NCBI GenBank assembly: GCA_017311185.1
Contig: JAESUZ010001291.1
Span: 310,001-374,000 of the forward strand
Direction of reading: 5' to 3'
Length of the DNA: 64,000 nucleotides
Source of the DNA: Proteles cristata cristata
Taxonomy: Eukaryota > Chordata > Mammalia > Carnivora > Hyaenidae
Shown here: one piece after another, positions 54,439-64,000 of the stretch
Layout: every line of letters starts with the position of its first letter
How positions within the stretch are numbered: the stretch's first letter is position 1
Notes under the pieces: model-generated
Databases searched by the model: none
Seen by the model: only the letters and a program-made list of their open reading frames with translations
What the model was told of the DNA's origin: nothing
Made by a program: the position numbers and the translations under genes

Positions 54439-55379
54439 ATTCTCCTATCTTTGCAGGTATCCATGAGCATGATACCACCGCACCTCCTCTCTGCATGGAG
54501 AGTCTTGTGCCTGTAAATAGAAGTGTGAGTGTGTTCCATTGCCAGTATGAGCACGCTCGCCCACCGTGGAGAAGGCCTTGTGTTGCGAGGACACTGCAAG
54601 ACTAAGGCAGCCTGGCCCCACTTCACGGGGAGGACAGTTGTCCTCTGTCGTAGACAAAGGACACGGATGAGCAAGACATGGACTCACATAGCATCAAGGC
54701 TCTAGGATTTGGGTTTGTTTGTTTCTGTAGCACACCTTGGCCTTCCTGACTAAATCACTAGCTCTCCTCCTTTACTGTTGACCGTGGTGGTAGCAACGCG
54801 GGGTTACGGAGGGGGTAGGGGGGAGTCCCAGCGTCTTTACTCTAAGTAATTGTTGAGGTAGCTCAGATCCACTAGTGTGGACACATTGGTTGGGGTGACG
54901 TCTGTGGAGCCACCATTGGAACCAACAACTGCAGCTGGCCTTCAGACATGTCTCTGGGTTCCCACTTTGTCCAAAGGTAGAGAGAAGGCCCGTGAGTGAT
55001 TCAGTCAGACTCTGGTTGGCCTCCATTTTCTATTCTTTGAATGCTGAATTTGAGAGAAAAGTGGATTAACGTCTGTAGGGGCTGAGGGGAAAAAATGTGA
55101 CTCTAGAATTATACAACCACCCGTATTTCCTTAATGGAATACGTTCCTCTGGTCAGAACAACGCATGAATTCAGCATGGATTAAAATAAGCCTTAGCAAA
55201 TGTGACATATTTAAAAATTGGAAAATGTTATGTAACAGAAAATTTCTACAAAATGTGTGATTTTTCTTGAGGAAAAACAAATCTGGAAATTATCACAAAT
55301 GGAAACTATGAGGAAGTAAATACATGAATAGAGACAAAATAATCAACTATTGAAAACAGTATCAGAGTCATGTTTTTAA
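54439..55379. other. Intergenic sequence, nothing recognised
   Basis: It is unassigned. Minus-strand ORFs of 80-84 codons have no recognisable domains. Confidence 0.4.
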
Positions 55380-55488
55380 CATTAAAAAAAATATTTAAGT
55401 AGGTTCTACTCCCCATGTGGGGCCTTGAACTCACAACCCTGAGATCAAGAGTCATATGCTCCACCTATTGAGCCAGGCAGATGCCCCT
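55380..55488 (-). mobile_element. Older short tRNA-related SINE, antisense
   Basis: 'ttaagtaggttctactcccc', 'gtggggccttgaactcacaa' and 'gagatcaagagtcatatgct' match the same short subfamily as the copy at 52056-52165. Confidence 0.82.
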
Positions 55489-55699
55489 GAAAGGGTAATA
55501 TTTTTTAAAGGTTCCACTCAGCTGTGCTGGAAAATTCATTGCACTGTAAGCATTCCCAGGGGTTAAAGTAAAATGTAAAAAGCTATCTAGTCAATTGTTA
55601 TAAAGTTACCTTGATTCAGACACTGATGCCTGATCAAAGCAGCATGAATATATGATGGATCGATTTTAATTATTCATAAGTTGCCTCAATCATGAATAA

Positions 55700-55835
55700 A
55701 ATTGTTTTCTCATCTTCACACAGGGAGAATAATACTGCCTACCTTACAGTCATGAACGTTACATGAGATAACACATGTTCAACGTTCAGCAGTTAATGCA
55801 CTTGGCAAGTGTTTGGTAGCTGTTTACTGTTGTGA
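55700..55835 (+). mobile_element. MIR SINE fragment
   Basis: 'gttttctcatcttcacacag', 'ggagaataatactgcctacc' and 'gttacatgagataacacatg' follow the MIR 3' half. Confidence 0.75.
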
Positions 55836-55889
55836 CAATTTTCCAAATGGAAAAGACTTTAGTGAATCATTTTCCATTTTTGTAGCTTT

Positions 55890-56800
55890 AACAATATCCA
55901 TTTTACCCAAATGAATTGATAGGTTTATGACAATCAAAAGACAAAGGAAAGTCTCCAAAGAATCTAAAAAACATTTCTAATGATTCCTGAGGAATACAAC
56001 AATGAGAGTGAAGGGAATTTCAGAGAAACCTAATTGGAGTGTTTGTCCTAACAAACATTCGAACATACAACAAAGCTACAATAACTAAAACTATGTAGAT
56101 ACAGATTAGCAGAATAGAATGAAGAGTCTAAAATAAATTCTACATATTATTAGATGAAAAATCCTCACGGCTACGCGGTAAAAGATGAAATATCCAACAA
56201 ATGGTGTCCAGGATGTTAGTCATTTGAAAAAACAATAATAACGGAGGCTTTCTTTCACCTCTAATACACCAAAATAAATCGCACATGAAGGCAAGTAAAA
56301 CATTTAACATTTTAAAAACTGAAAGAATATACCATAGAAGTGGATACATTTAATAAGTTTTAGTATGGAGAAAGACGTCCTGACTATAAACGCAATGAAA
56401 CAAATTAAAAGAGAAATGATAGATATGATAAAAAAAAAATTGCGTGCAACCAAAACATTTGAAAAGGAAACAACAAACCTATCAGAACACATTAAATGTT
56501 AACAATCACATATAAATTAGTAAGAAACTCTCCCAGAAAAAAAAAGGGGGGGGCGGGGAGACAAACCATGAAGGAGAAATTGAAGAGGCCAATAAACACA
56601 AGAAAAAATGAACATACTTTGTGTTTTAAAATGGAAGATTAAAATAACGATGAAATACTTGTATTCTGCATGATGGATAGAAAGCAGATTTTTAAGAAAA
56701 TGTTAACACTCAACACTGGAGAGAATCCAAGGAAACTCTTGGGAATGGCTGAGCATTAAATATTGCACAGACTCTGCCTGTACTCGAAGGAGAGAAGCCC
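55890..56800 (+). mobile_element. Very old LINE-1 ORF2 fragment
   Basis: Decayed ORF2 sequence: 'caacaaagctacaataacta', 'ttgaaaaggaaacaacaaac' and 'caacactggagagaatccaa' fit the LINE-1 order toward the ORF2 end. A G-run 'ggggggggcgggg' lies at about 56546. Confidence 0.6.
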
Positions 56801-57343
56801 AGAGGCCGAAGTGCATTTCAAGTGCGGGAGCAGGGGACAGCTGAGTGTTTGCAGCAGGACCAGGAAACAGCCCAGAGCAGTGTCGGCCGGATGCCCCCCA
56901 CGGCCTGTCAGGGGCCTCCAAACAGATGACTAGCTCCTTGTTACAAAATAGATTTATTTACCTCTAACAGGTGTGAGTCAGTCAATAAATTCCTTTCTTA
57001 GACTATAATTATATGGAAAAGGTGGGGTGGGACTTGAAAAAGGGATCATTCTTCTCCCATGGAATGAGACTACAGGGAAATGTGTTGCTATCATACTCAA
57101 ATATAGGCAGTTCTCTTTGTGAAGTGCCTGGCACAGCACCAGATTTGATTAGAAGCTAAAATAGGCTCTTTAATCATGAAAGAAAATTAATGATTCTCCT
57201 TACAAAAAATACACTAGACTAAAACGTACACTCGGAATTTTTAGAAAGTGCTTGTGTATGACAACATCTGCATTTTATACCACCTGCTTGTGGAATATAC
57301 TGTAGTATCTTGGGTTTTTATTAAAAATCAATTTTAATAAAAG
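56801..57343. other. Intergenic sequence, nothing recognised
   Basis: It is unassigned. No gene or named repeat. Confidence 0.4.
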
Positions 57344-57578
57344 AGACGCCTGGGTGGCTCAGTCAGTTAAGCGTCTGACTTTGGCTCAGGTCATGATCTC
57401 GCAGTTCATGAGTTCAAGTCCCGTGTTGGGCTCTGTACTGACAGCTTGGAGCCTGGAGCCTGCTTTGGATTTTGTGTCCCTTTCCTTTCTCTGTGACTCC
57501 CCTGCTAGTGCTCTGTCTCTCAAAATAAAGAAATAAACTATGAAAATAAGAAAGAAAGGAAGGAAGGAAGGAAAGAAG
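57344..57578 (+). mobile_element. CAN-type SINE with (AAGG)n-like tail
   Basis: The head is 'gacgcctgggtggctcag'. The tail has evolved into 'aaagaaaggaaggaaggaag'. Confidence 0.95.
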
Positions 57579-58390
57579 GTCTTAGGACAAAATCTGCCAC
57601 AAATGCAAACATTTATTAGATAAACAGTTTTACCAAGCAGGCACATAAACCATCAAATGACTCATTCTGTGACTGCCATGGAGACCTACCTCTCTGTCCT
57701 TTAGGTGATCTGCAAACACCTTGGAAGTTTCACTTGAACAATTGTGGCCACAATCCAAAGATCGAGTTTACCTGATAATTGGCGGCAGACAACAACGAGC
57801 CTTTGAAATTCAGCCTGGAATCATATCTCAGGTGCCATCTTGAGGACCTGCGGGTTTGTGTACGCTAAGGGCATACCTAAAGTAATTTGCTCAAGGCACA
57901 GATCTCAAACGCCACTTGTTTAACTAATTGAACCGATCCTAACATTTTTTGCCCTAAGGATCAAGCCAGCAATTTCGCCAACACAAACTCATTTCGATAC
58001 TCAACATGTAAATTAGCCAAGTGTCTAGCTTTGATGGAAGATAAAGATAGCTGTGGCCTTTCTGATTAAATGCTAGCTGATCACCCCCACCCCCCCTCCC
58101 TTGAGTGTAAATTCCTGATTAGGATAAGTGACAGCCCCTAGGGTGTAGGTTAAAATTAACACACTCATCCTTTTACATCATGCTGTCTGCACTGAAGGAT
58201 TTTTAAGCAAATTATAGACATTATAAAACAGGGTTTTAAGCTATATACAGTTTTAATACCATTTCAGTTTCTTCTGAATAGTATTAAAGCTGAGGGAGAA
58301 TGGAGTTTGGATCCCTTCTCTGGCAATGATTTGTATTAAATATACTCCTTACTGATAACTCTACTAGGAAAGGAAAATGTTATTTTAAAT
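57579..58390. other. Intergenic sequence, nothing recognised
   Basis: It is apparently unique sequence with a C-run at about 58085-58098. No exon or RNA gene is supported. Confidence 0.4.
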
Positions 58391-58432
<42 letters not shown>

Positions 58433-58473
58433 GAATATCTATATATCTATTTATCTATCTACCTATCTATTTA
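58391..58473. repeat. (ATCT)n microsatellite
   Basis: It is pure from about 58393 to 58431, then imperfect with 'gaat', 'attt' and 'acct' variants. Confidence 0.96.
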
Positions 58474-58921
58474 TTTTTCAGTTTAAGTTGGCCAATCTAG
58501 AATAAAGTCAGAATTCCTCTTTGGGTAAAAACTTCTCTTTTGTAGAGTAAAATCACCTATTTTTCACTAATCCTGTAGGGCATAGCTCAGAAAGTTAAGA
58601 CGGAGGCCAATAAAGAACTGAATTTATAACTGATAAATGGATTCAGTAAAGTTGCAACATACAAAAACCAACATACAGAAATCTGTTGCATTTCTAGACA
58701 CTAAAAGTGAAGCAGCAGGAAGTGAAATTAACATTCCCATTTACAACTGCACCAAAAACAATAAACTATCTAGGAATGAACTTAACCAAAGATGTGAAAA
58801 TCTTATACTTGGAAAACTATAAAACACTGAGGAAAGAAATTCACCAGGATGCAGAGAAATGGAAAGATATTCCATGCTCATAGGTTGGAAAAACAAATAT
58901 TGTTAAAATGTCTATTCTACC

Positions 58922-59128
58922 CAGGTGCCTGAGGGGCTCAGTCGGTTGTGTCTAAATTCATCTCAGGTCATGATCTCATGGATCCTGGGTTCAGGTCCCA
59001 CGTTGGGCTCTGTGCTGACAGCTCAGAGCATGGACCTGCTTTGGATTCCTCGTCTCCCTCTCTCTCTGCCTCTCCCCTGCTTGCGCACGTGCTCTCTCTC
59101 TCTCAAAAATTAACAAACATTTAAAAAA
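58922..59128 (+). mobile_element. CAN-type SINE inside LINE-1
   Basis: 'atgtctattctaccca' before and 'atgtccatactaccca' after are TSD copies of the LINE-1 sequence. The head is diverged ('aggtgcctgaggggctcag'). Confidence 0.95.
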
Positions 59129-59190
59129 ATGTCCATACTACCCAAAGGAATCTGCAGATTTAATGCAATCCCTATCAAAATACCAAGAGC

Positions 59191-59392
59191 GGGGCGCCTG
59201 GGTGGCTCTGTTGGTTGAGTGTCCCACCTCAACGCAGGACATGGTCTCACAGTTTGTGGGTGTGAGTCTGCGTCACTCTGCTCTCAGCACAGCCTCCTTC
59301 AGACCCTCTGTCGTCCCCTCTTTCTCCTTGCCTTCCACCCACACTTCTCTCTCATTCTCTCTCTCTCTCAAAAATAACTAGACATTTTAAAA
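59191..59392 (+). mobile_element. CAN-type SINE inside LINE-1
   Basis: 'caaaataccaa' lies on both sides as the TSD, and the LINE-1 reading resumes after it. The middle is diverged and shortened. Confidence 0.95.
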
Positions 59393-60086
59393 GAGAGAAC
59401 AAAATACCAACATTTTTCACAGAACTAAAGCAAACAATTGTAAATCTGTATGGTATTAGAAAGGACCTCGAATAGCCAAAGCTATCTTGAAAGAGAAAAA
59501 CGAAGCTAGAGGTATCACAATTTCGGACTTGAAGTTACATTACAAAGTGGTAGTAATTGACACAGTATGGTACTGCCATAAACACAGACACATGGATCAA
59601 CAGAGTAGACTAGACCAGAATTAGAAAACCAGAAATAAATCCACAACTGTGTGGTCAATTGATCTTTGACAGAAGAGGAATGAATATACATTGGAAAAAA
59701 AAGCCTTCAGCAAAGGGTGCTGGGAAAACTGAACAGCTACCTGAACAAGAATGAACCTGGGCCACTTGCTTACACCGCACACAAAAATAAACTCAAAATG
59801 GATGAAAGATCTAAATATGAGACCTGAAACCATAAAAATCCTGGAAGAGAGCACAGGAAGTAATTTTTCTGACATTGGCTGTAGCAACATTTTTCTAGAT
59901 ATGTCTCCTGAGACGAGGGAAATAAAATAAAAAATAAACTGCTGGGACTGAATCAAAATAAAAAGCTTCTGCACAAAGAAGGACACAATCAACAAAACTA
60001 AAAGGCAACCTACTGAATGACAGAAGACATTTGCAAATGATGTATCCAATAAAGGGTTAGTATCCAAAATATATAAAGTACTGATA

Positions 60087-60278
60087 TGGGGCACCTGGGT
60101 GGCTTAGTCCCAGTGACTCGTGATTTTGACTCAGGTCATGATCCCAGGGTCCTGGGATTGAGACCCTTGTTGGGCTCTGCACTGAGCATGGAGCTTGCTG
60201 AAGATTTTCTTTCTCACTTCTCCTCTGCTTCTTCCTCTCACTCGCATGCATGCTCTCTCTCAAACAAACAAACAAACA
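60087..60278 (+). mobile_element. CAN-type SINE inside LINE-1, older
   Basis: The head is 'ggggcacctgggtggcttag', the body is shortened, and the tail is (CAAA)n at 60261-60280. Confidence 0.94.
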
Positions 60279-60289
60279 AAAAAGAACTT

Positions 60290-60506
60290 GGGGCGCCTGG
60301 GTGGCTTAGTCGGGTAAGCGTCCGACTTTCGCTTAGGTCATGATCTCGCGGTTCGTGGGTTCTAGCCCCGCATCGGGCTCTGGGCTGACTGCCAGCTCAG
60401 AGCCTGGAGCCTGTTTCAGTCTGTGACTCCCTCTCTCTCTGACCCTCCCCTGCTCACGCTGTCTCTCTCTCTCTCTCTCCCAGAAATAAATAAAACATTT
60501 AAAAAA
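60290..60506 (+). mobile_element. CAN-type SINE, young, abutting the previous copy
   Basis: 'aaaaaagaactt' flanks it (60278-60289 and about 60507-60518). The insertion used the tail junction of the earlier SINE. Confidence 0.96.
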
Positions 60507-61365
60507 AAAAAAGAACTTAACATCCAAAAAACAAATAACCTAATTAAAAATGGGCAGAGACATGAACAGACATTTCTCTAAAGAAGACATCCCAATGGCA
60601 GACACATGAAAAGATGCTCAACATCACTCACCATCAGGGAAATACAAATCAAAACTACAGTGATGTATCACCTCACACCTGTCAAAGTGGCTAAAATCAG
60701 AAACACAAAAAACAACAAGGGTTGGCAAAGATCTGGAGAAAAAGGACCCTGTGTACTGTTGGTGGGAAAGCAAACTGGTGCAGCCACTGTGGAAAACAGT
60801 ATGGAGGTTCTTCAAACAATTAAAAATAGAACTACCCTATGACCCAGTAATTGTACTACTGAGTATTTAACCCCAAAATACCAAAACACTAATTCAAAGG
60901 GAAAATGCACCACTGTGTTTATTGCGGCATATTGTTTACAACAGCCAAACTATGGAAGCACACCAAGTGTCCAATGATAGGAATGGATAAAGAAAATGCG
61001 GTGTATTCCTCTACATATCTATATCTAGATACATAGATAGATATAAATATGAATACAAATAATGGAATATTACTCAGCCATAAGAAAGAATGAAACCTTG
61101 CCATTTGCACAACATGGACAGAGTTAGAGAGTATTATGCTAAATGAAATGTCAGTCAAAGAAAGACAAATACTATAGGATCTCACTCATATGTGGAATTT
61201 AAGAAACAAAACAGATGATCAAACTAAAAACAGAGAAAGAGATAAACCAAGAAATGAACTCTTAACAAGAGGGAACAAACTGATGGTTACCAGAGGGGAG
61301 GTGGGTGGGGGAACGGGGGAAATAGGTGATGCAGATTAAAGAGTACATTTACCATGATGAAAATA

Positions 61366-61380
61366 AATAAATAGACAGAC

Positions 61381-61423
<43 letters not shown>

Positions 61424-61428
61424 CAGAC

Positions 61429-61459
<31 letters not shown>

Positions 61460-61512
61460 TAGATAGATAGATAGATAGACAGACAGATAGACAGACAGAC
61501 AGACAGATAGAG
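61366..61512. repeat. Compound (GATA)n/(GACA)n microsatellite
   Basis: It begins directly at the LINE-1 A-rich tail ('aaataaataaatagacagac') and alternates blocks of GATA and GACA over about 145 bp. Confidence 0.97.
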
Positions 61513-62779
61513 GGTTAAGTCTGGTAAAGCAGGGCATCTGTAAGACCCTGAAATTGTATTGTCACTAGTGTCCTTCCTAATGGATCAGGACCGTGCTTAT
61601 CACCTCTGATGTACATGAATGTCTAAACATAGTTTCTCCCTGTAAGCAGCAAAAACCTCAAAAAATTTATCAAATTCAATCAGAGTTTAACGTAACAACA
61701 ATCGCAACGACCTGAATTACTCTGCATTACAAAGTAACTGGAATTTTTTTCTCTTGGATGAAGGGGGTCATTAAGAGGCTCTCAGGTTGAGTAGGGGTGA
61801 GGCCCAGAGAGGCAGAGATGCAAGAGACATGGTACGGCAGAGGGGACGGAAACGAGGGGAGTCTGGAGAAGAGGAAGGACTCCCAAGACACTATCTGCAG
61901 TAGAGATGACCTCCAGACCTTAGCACAGTTTTCTGCGGTTGCCGATTTTAACTTGTCCGTATGTAATTCATTTCTGTTAGCCTAAGCCTTCAATAAAAAA
62001 TGTCTGCTACACAGAACAGCTGTGGTTAGTGGCCCTTTGAGAGAATGATGGAAGGGAGGTAGAGTAGAGCGTGGGCTAAGGGGGTTCAGAGAGAGGGCAG
62101 CAGCCCAGGCATTGACCAACGAGTATTGATCTCTCTCTGAATTTGGCTGACCAACTGAGAATTGAGCAGGATTATACATTGGAGCTAGAGGTGACCATGA
62201 ACTTGGAAGGTCCTCTAAAATCTTGGGGACGGTTTAAACCTCCCACAACCCATGTAGCAAAGGTTGGGGCCACGCTACTTCAGATATAAAGTAAAGGATA
62301 GCCCCAGGAGATTACAGACATCTAGACCTAGAAGATGGAATAAAATAAAAGCAGATCTAAATCTAGAATGCATCCCTTGATATTTATGTGACCCGTTGGT
62401 TACCTTTTGTTTTAGGTAACGAAGCAAGTTGAACTTAGAGTAGAATAATGAGAAAAGTTTCATCCGATATTGACTGTCCCCAAACGTGGGGACTTTTTGA
62501 GACATTTTTATTTATTTAACTGAGAACATGAATTATTTTCTCACACTGGAATTTTTTAAGGCGATATTCTTTCTATGATTAAAAATATGTTCTTGTTCAA
62601 CATTTTTTTGATGTCGGAATGCTTTGGTGTTTAAAGATCATATCATAAATCATAACTGTTGTGCCTATGCACTCTGCTCGGCATCATGGGTCCAGTGTGC
62701 TCCTAAGTGTTGGAGATGTACAGAGAAAAAGACAATTGTTGCCATATTCAAACTCTTGGTGGCAGAAAAATAAATTCTA
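61513..62779. other. Intergenic sequence; possible L2 terminus near its end
   Basis: It is mostly unassigned. At about 62660-62760, 'cctatgcactctgctcggca' and 'gtgttggagatgtacagaga' resemble an antisense L2 3' end. Confidence 0.4.
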
Positions 62780-63011
62780 GGAGCACCTGGGTGGCTCAGT
62801 TGGTTGGGCATCCGACTTTTGATTTCAGCTCAGGTCGTGATCACACTGTTTGTGGGTTCAAGCCCCACATCGGGCTCTGATGCTGACAGCACGGAGTCTG
62901 CTTGGGATTCTCGCTCTCACTCTCTCTCTCTCTGCCCCTTTCTCACTTAAGCGTTCTCTTTCTCCGTCTCTCATAAATAAATAAATAAACCTTAAAATTT
63001 TTTTTAAAAAA
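62780..63011 (+). mobile_element. CAN-type SINE
   Basis: The head is 'ggagcacctgggtggctcag', and 'agaaaaataaa' followed by a 'tcta' lies on both sides as a slightly altered TSD. Confidence 0.95.
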
Positions 63012-63056
63012 AGAAAAATAAAGTCTATTGAGTTTAATGAAATCAGCTTACTCTTT

Positions 63057-63277
63057 TTATTTGTTTATTTATTTTTGAGAGGGAGAGAAAGGGGAGGGAG
63101 AGTGCACAAGCATGGGAGGGGCAGAGAGACAGGGAGAGAGAGAATCCCAAGCAGGCTCCATGATGACAGCGCAGGGCTCCACCCGGGGCTCCATCCCTTG
63201 ACCCTGAGATCACAACCTAATCCAATACCAAGAGTTGGACTTGGACGTCTAGTTGACTGAGGCACCCATGAGCCCCT
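63057..63277 (-). mobile_element. CAN-type SINE, antisense
   Basis: TSDs 'gaaatcagcttactcttt' (63039-63056) and 'gaaatcagtttactcttt' (63278-63295) differ at one base. Confidence 0.97.
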
Positions 63278-63295
63278 GAAATCAGTTTACTCTTT

Positions 63296-63886
63296 ATTCA
63301 ACCTGAGTGCCTTCCAAAACTTAAATTGACGACTTAGGGATCATAAAATAGACATTCCTCTAGAGGGTTCCCAGTGAGCTGCTTTGAGCTGTGAATATTC
63401 TGGGAAGGCTCAACTTTCCATTTTCATTCTGAGGAGGCCACATTTGCCTTTTAGACTAAAATTTATTCACAAATAGACAATTTCTCTGTAACTTCCCCAC
63501 TTCTCATCCAAGTTGCTACGATGCTTCTCAAGGCCACTGGTCATTTTGGACTTTCTATGGACTATATTTGTGTTTTAACACGTCTAAAAAAAATTAGGCT
63601 GTGTTTGTCTGTTTGGAAAATCTGATGGTTTTAATATTATAGGTACACTTACAATTTGTTCCTACATATTCAGCATCCAGACAACGTTAAAATGGAGGCT
63701 TATTTTGTTCAGATGTGAGTGACATAATCCAAAGAATGCCAGGGGAGTTTCTTTTATGGTGTCGGGGGGCACTGAGTGGGGTGAGTGTTAGTTGCAATGT
63801 AGAGGAAGATTTAATATACTAAATCTGAGTATTTATTTAGACTTGGGACCTTTAGAACAGCAATGGGCAGACGTGGGGAGCACCTT
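63296..63886. other. Intergenic sequence, nothing recognised
   Basis: It is unassigned sequence. No gene or named repeat. Confidence 0.4.
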
Positions 63887-64000
63887 GGGGAGTGCCTGGG
63901 TGGTTCAGTTGGTTGAGTTTCCAACTCTTGATTTCACTGCAGATCATGATACCTGGGTCATGGGATCGAGCTCTGCATTGGGCTCACACTGAGGGTGGAG
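63887..64000 (+). mobile_element. CAN-type SINE, cut by the window end
   Basis: The head is 'ggggagtgcctgggtggttc', running to 'gcattgggctcacactgagg'. The CT-rich part and tail lie outside. Confidence 0.93.

Larger units (their letters stand above)
58600..61365 (+). mobile_element. LINE-1 ORF2 to 3' end, moderately old, interrupted by four SINEs
   Basis: It starts in the ORF2 reverse transcriptase 3' part ('ggattcagtaaagttgcaac', 'taaactatctaggaatgaac'). It proceeds through 'tggatgaaagatctaaatat', 'aaatgggcagagacatgaac', 'gtgatgtatcacctcacacc', 'ttggtgggaaagcaaactgg' and 'aatggaatattactcagcca' to a 3' UTR. This part is the homologue of 1-700. Stops and frameshifts break ORF2. Long minus-strand ORFs here (for example 59621-60094) are antisense shadows. 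Confidence 0.93.

Noticed and set aside
59621..60094. 157-codon minus-strand ORF with hydrophobic segments
   Set aside because: It is the antisense shadow of LINE-1 ORF2; the plus strand carries recognisable LINE-1 landmarks throughout.
61369..61510. Regular short repeats resembling an array such as CRISPR
   Set aside because: It is a plain 4-bp microsatellite with no spacers, in a mammalian genome.

Overview
This window is nuclear DNA from a carnivoran mammal, most likely a cat-family (felid) or other feliform species. The evidence is more than fifty copies, on both strands, of a tRNA-Lys-derived CAN-type SINE. Their heads read 'gcgcctgggtggctcag', their bodies carry the feliform 'gtccgacttcggctcaggtcatgatctc' type sequence (read in pieces), and they end in a CT-rich stretch followed by an A-rich tail. 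Young and old LINE-1 copies and ancient mammalian MIR, L2, MLT1-like and MER5-like relics are also present. There is no prokaryotic gene organisation. Nearly all long open reading frames are read-throughs of SINEs, LINE-1s or simple repeats.

One protein-coding gene is recognisable: the 5' end of VPS41 on the minus strand. VPS41 is a subunit of the HOPS lysosome tethering complex. Coding exon 1 (27618-27638) encodes MAEAEEQ from a strong-context ATG inside a CpG island. Coding exon 2 (18684-18722) encodes EMESLEESTDESE. Both exons have proper splice sites and keep phase 0. Intron 1 is about 8.9 kb. Intron 2 starts at 18683 and runs off the left edge, and I could not find exon 3. The promoter side of exon 1 (27639-27771) carries a CLEAR-like E-box, an ETS site, a ZNF143-type element, a CCAAT box and a CRE half-site.

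Region by region: 1-18683 is VPS41 intron 2, full of SINEs, L2, MLT1-like sequence and several LINE-1 pieces, including one with a twin-priming (5' inversion) structure. 18684-27638 holds exon 2, intron 1 and exon 1, with an unexplained inverted repeat at 26404-26857. 27640-64000 is upstream intergenic DNA. In human the next gene upstream is the divergent POU6F2 (established synteny, from memory). None of its exons are visible here, so it probably lies beyond the right edge. The intergenic part holds three large LINE-1 blocks (30.4-34.7 kb plus; 50.9-52.4 kb minus; 58.6-61.4 kb plus), many SINEs, a candidate CTCF site near 47.23 kb and long stretches of apparently unique sequence.

I found no convincing new biological system. 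The most useful observations are the VPS41 promoter and exon calls, the templated-looking inverted repeat in intron 1, and several datable retrotransposon structures. Repeat family names were assigned by eye from remembered consensus sequences, and their boundaries are approximate unless a target-site duplication (TSD) is given.
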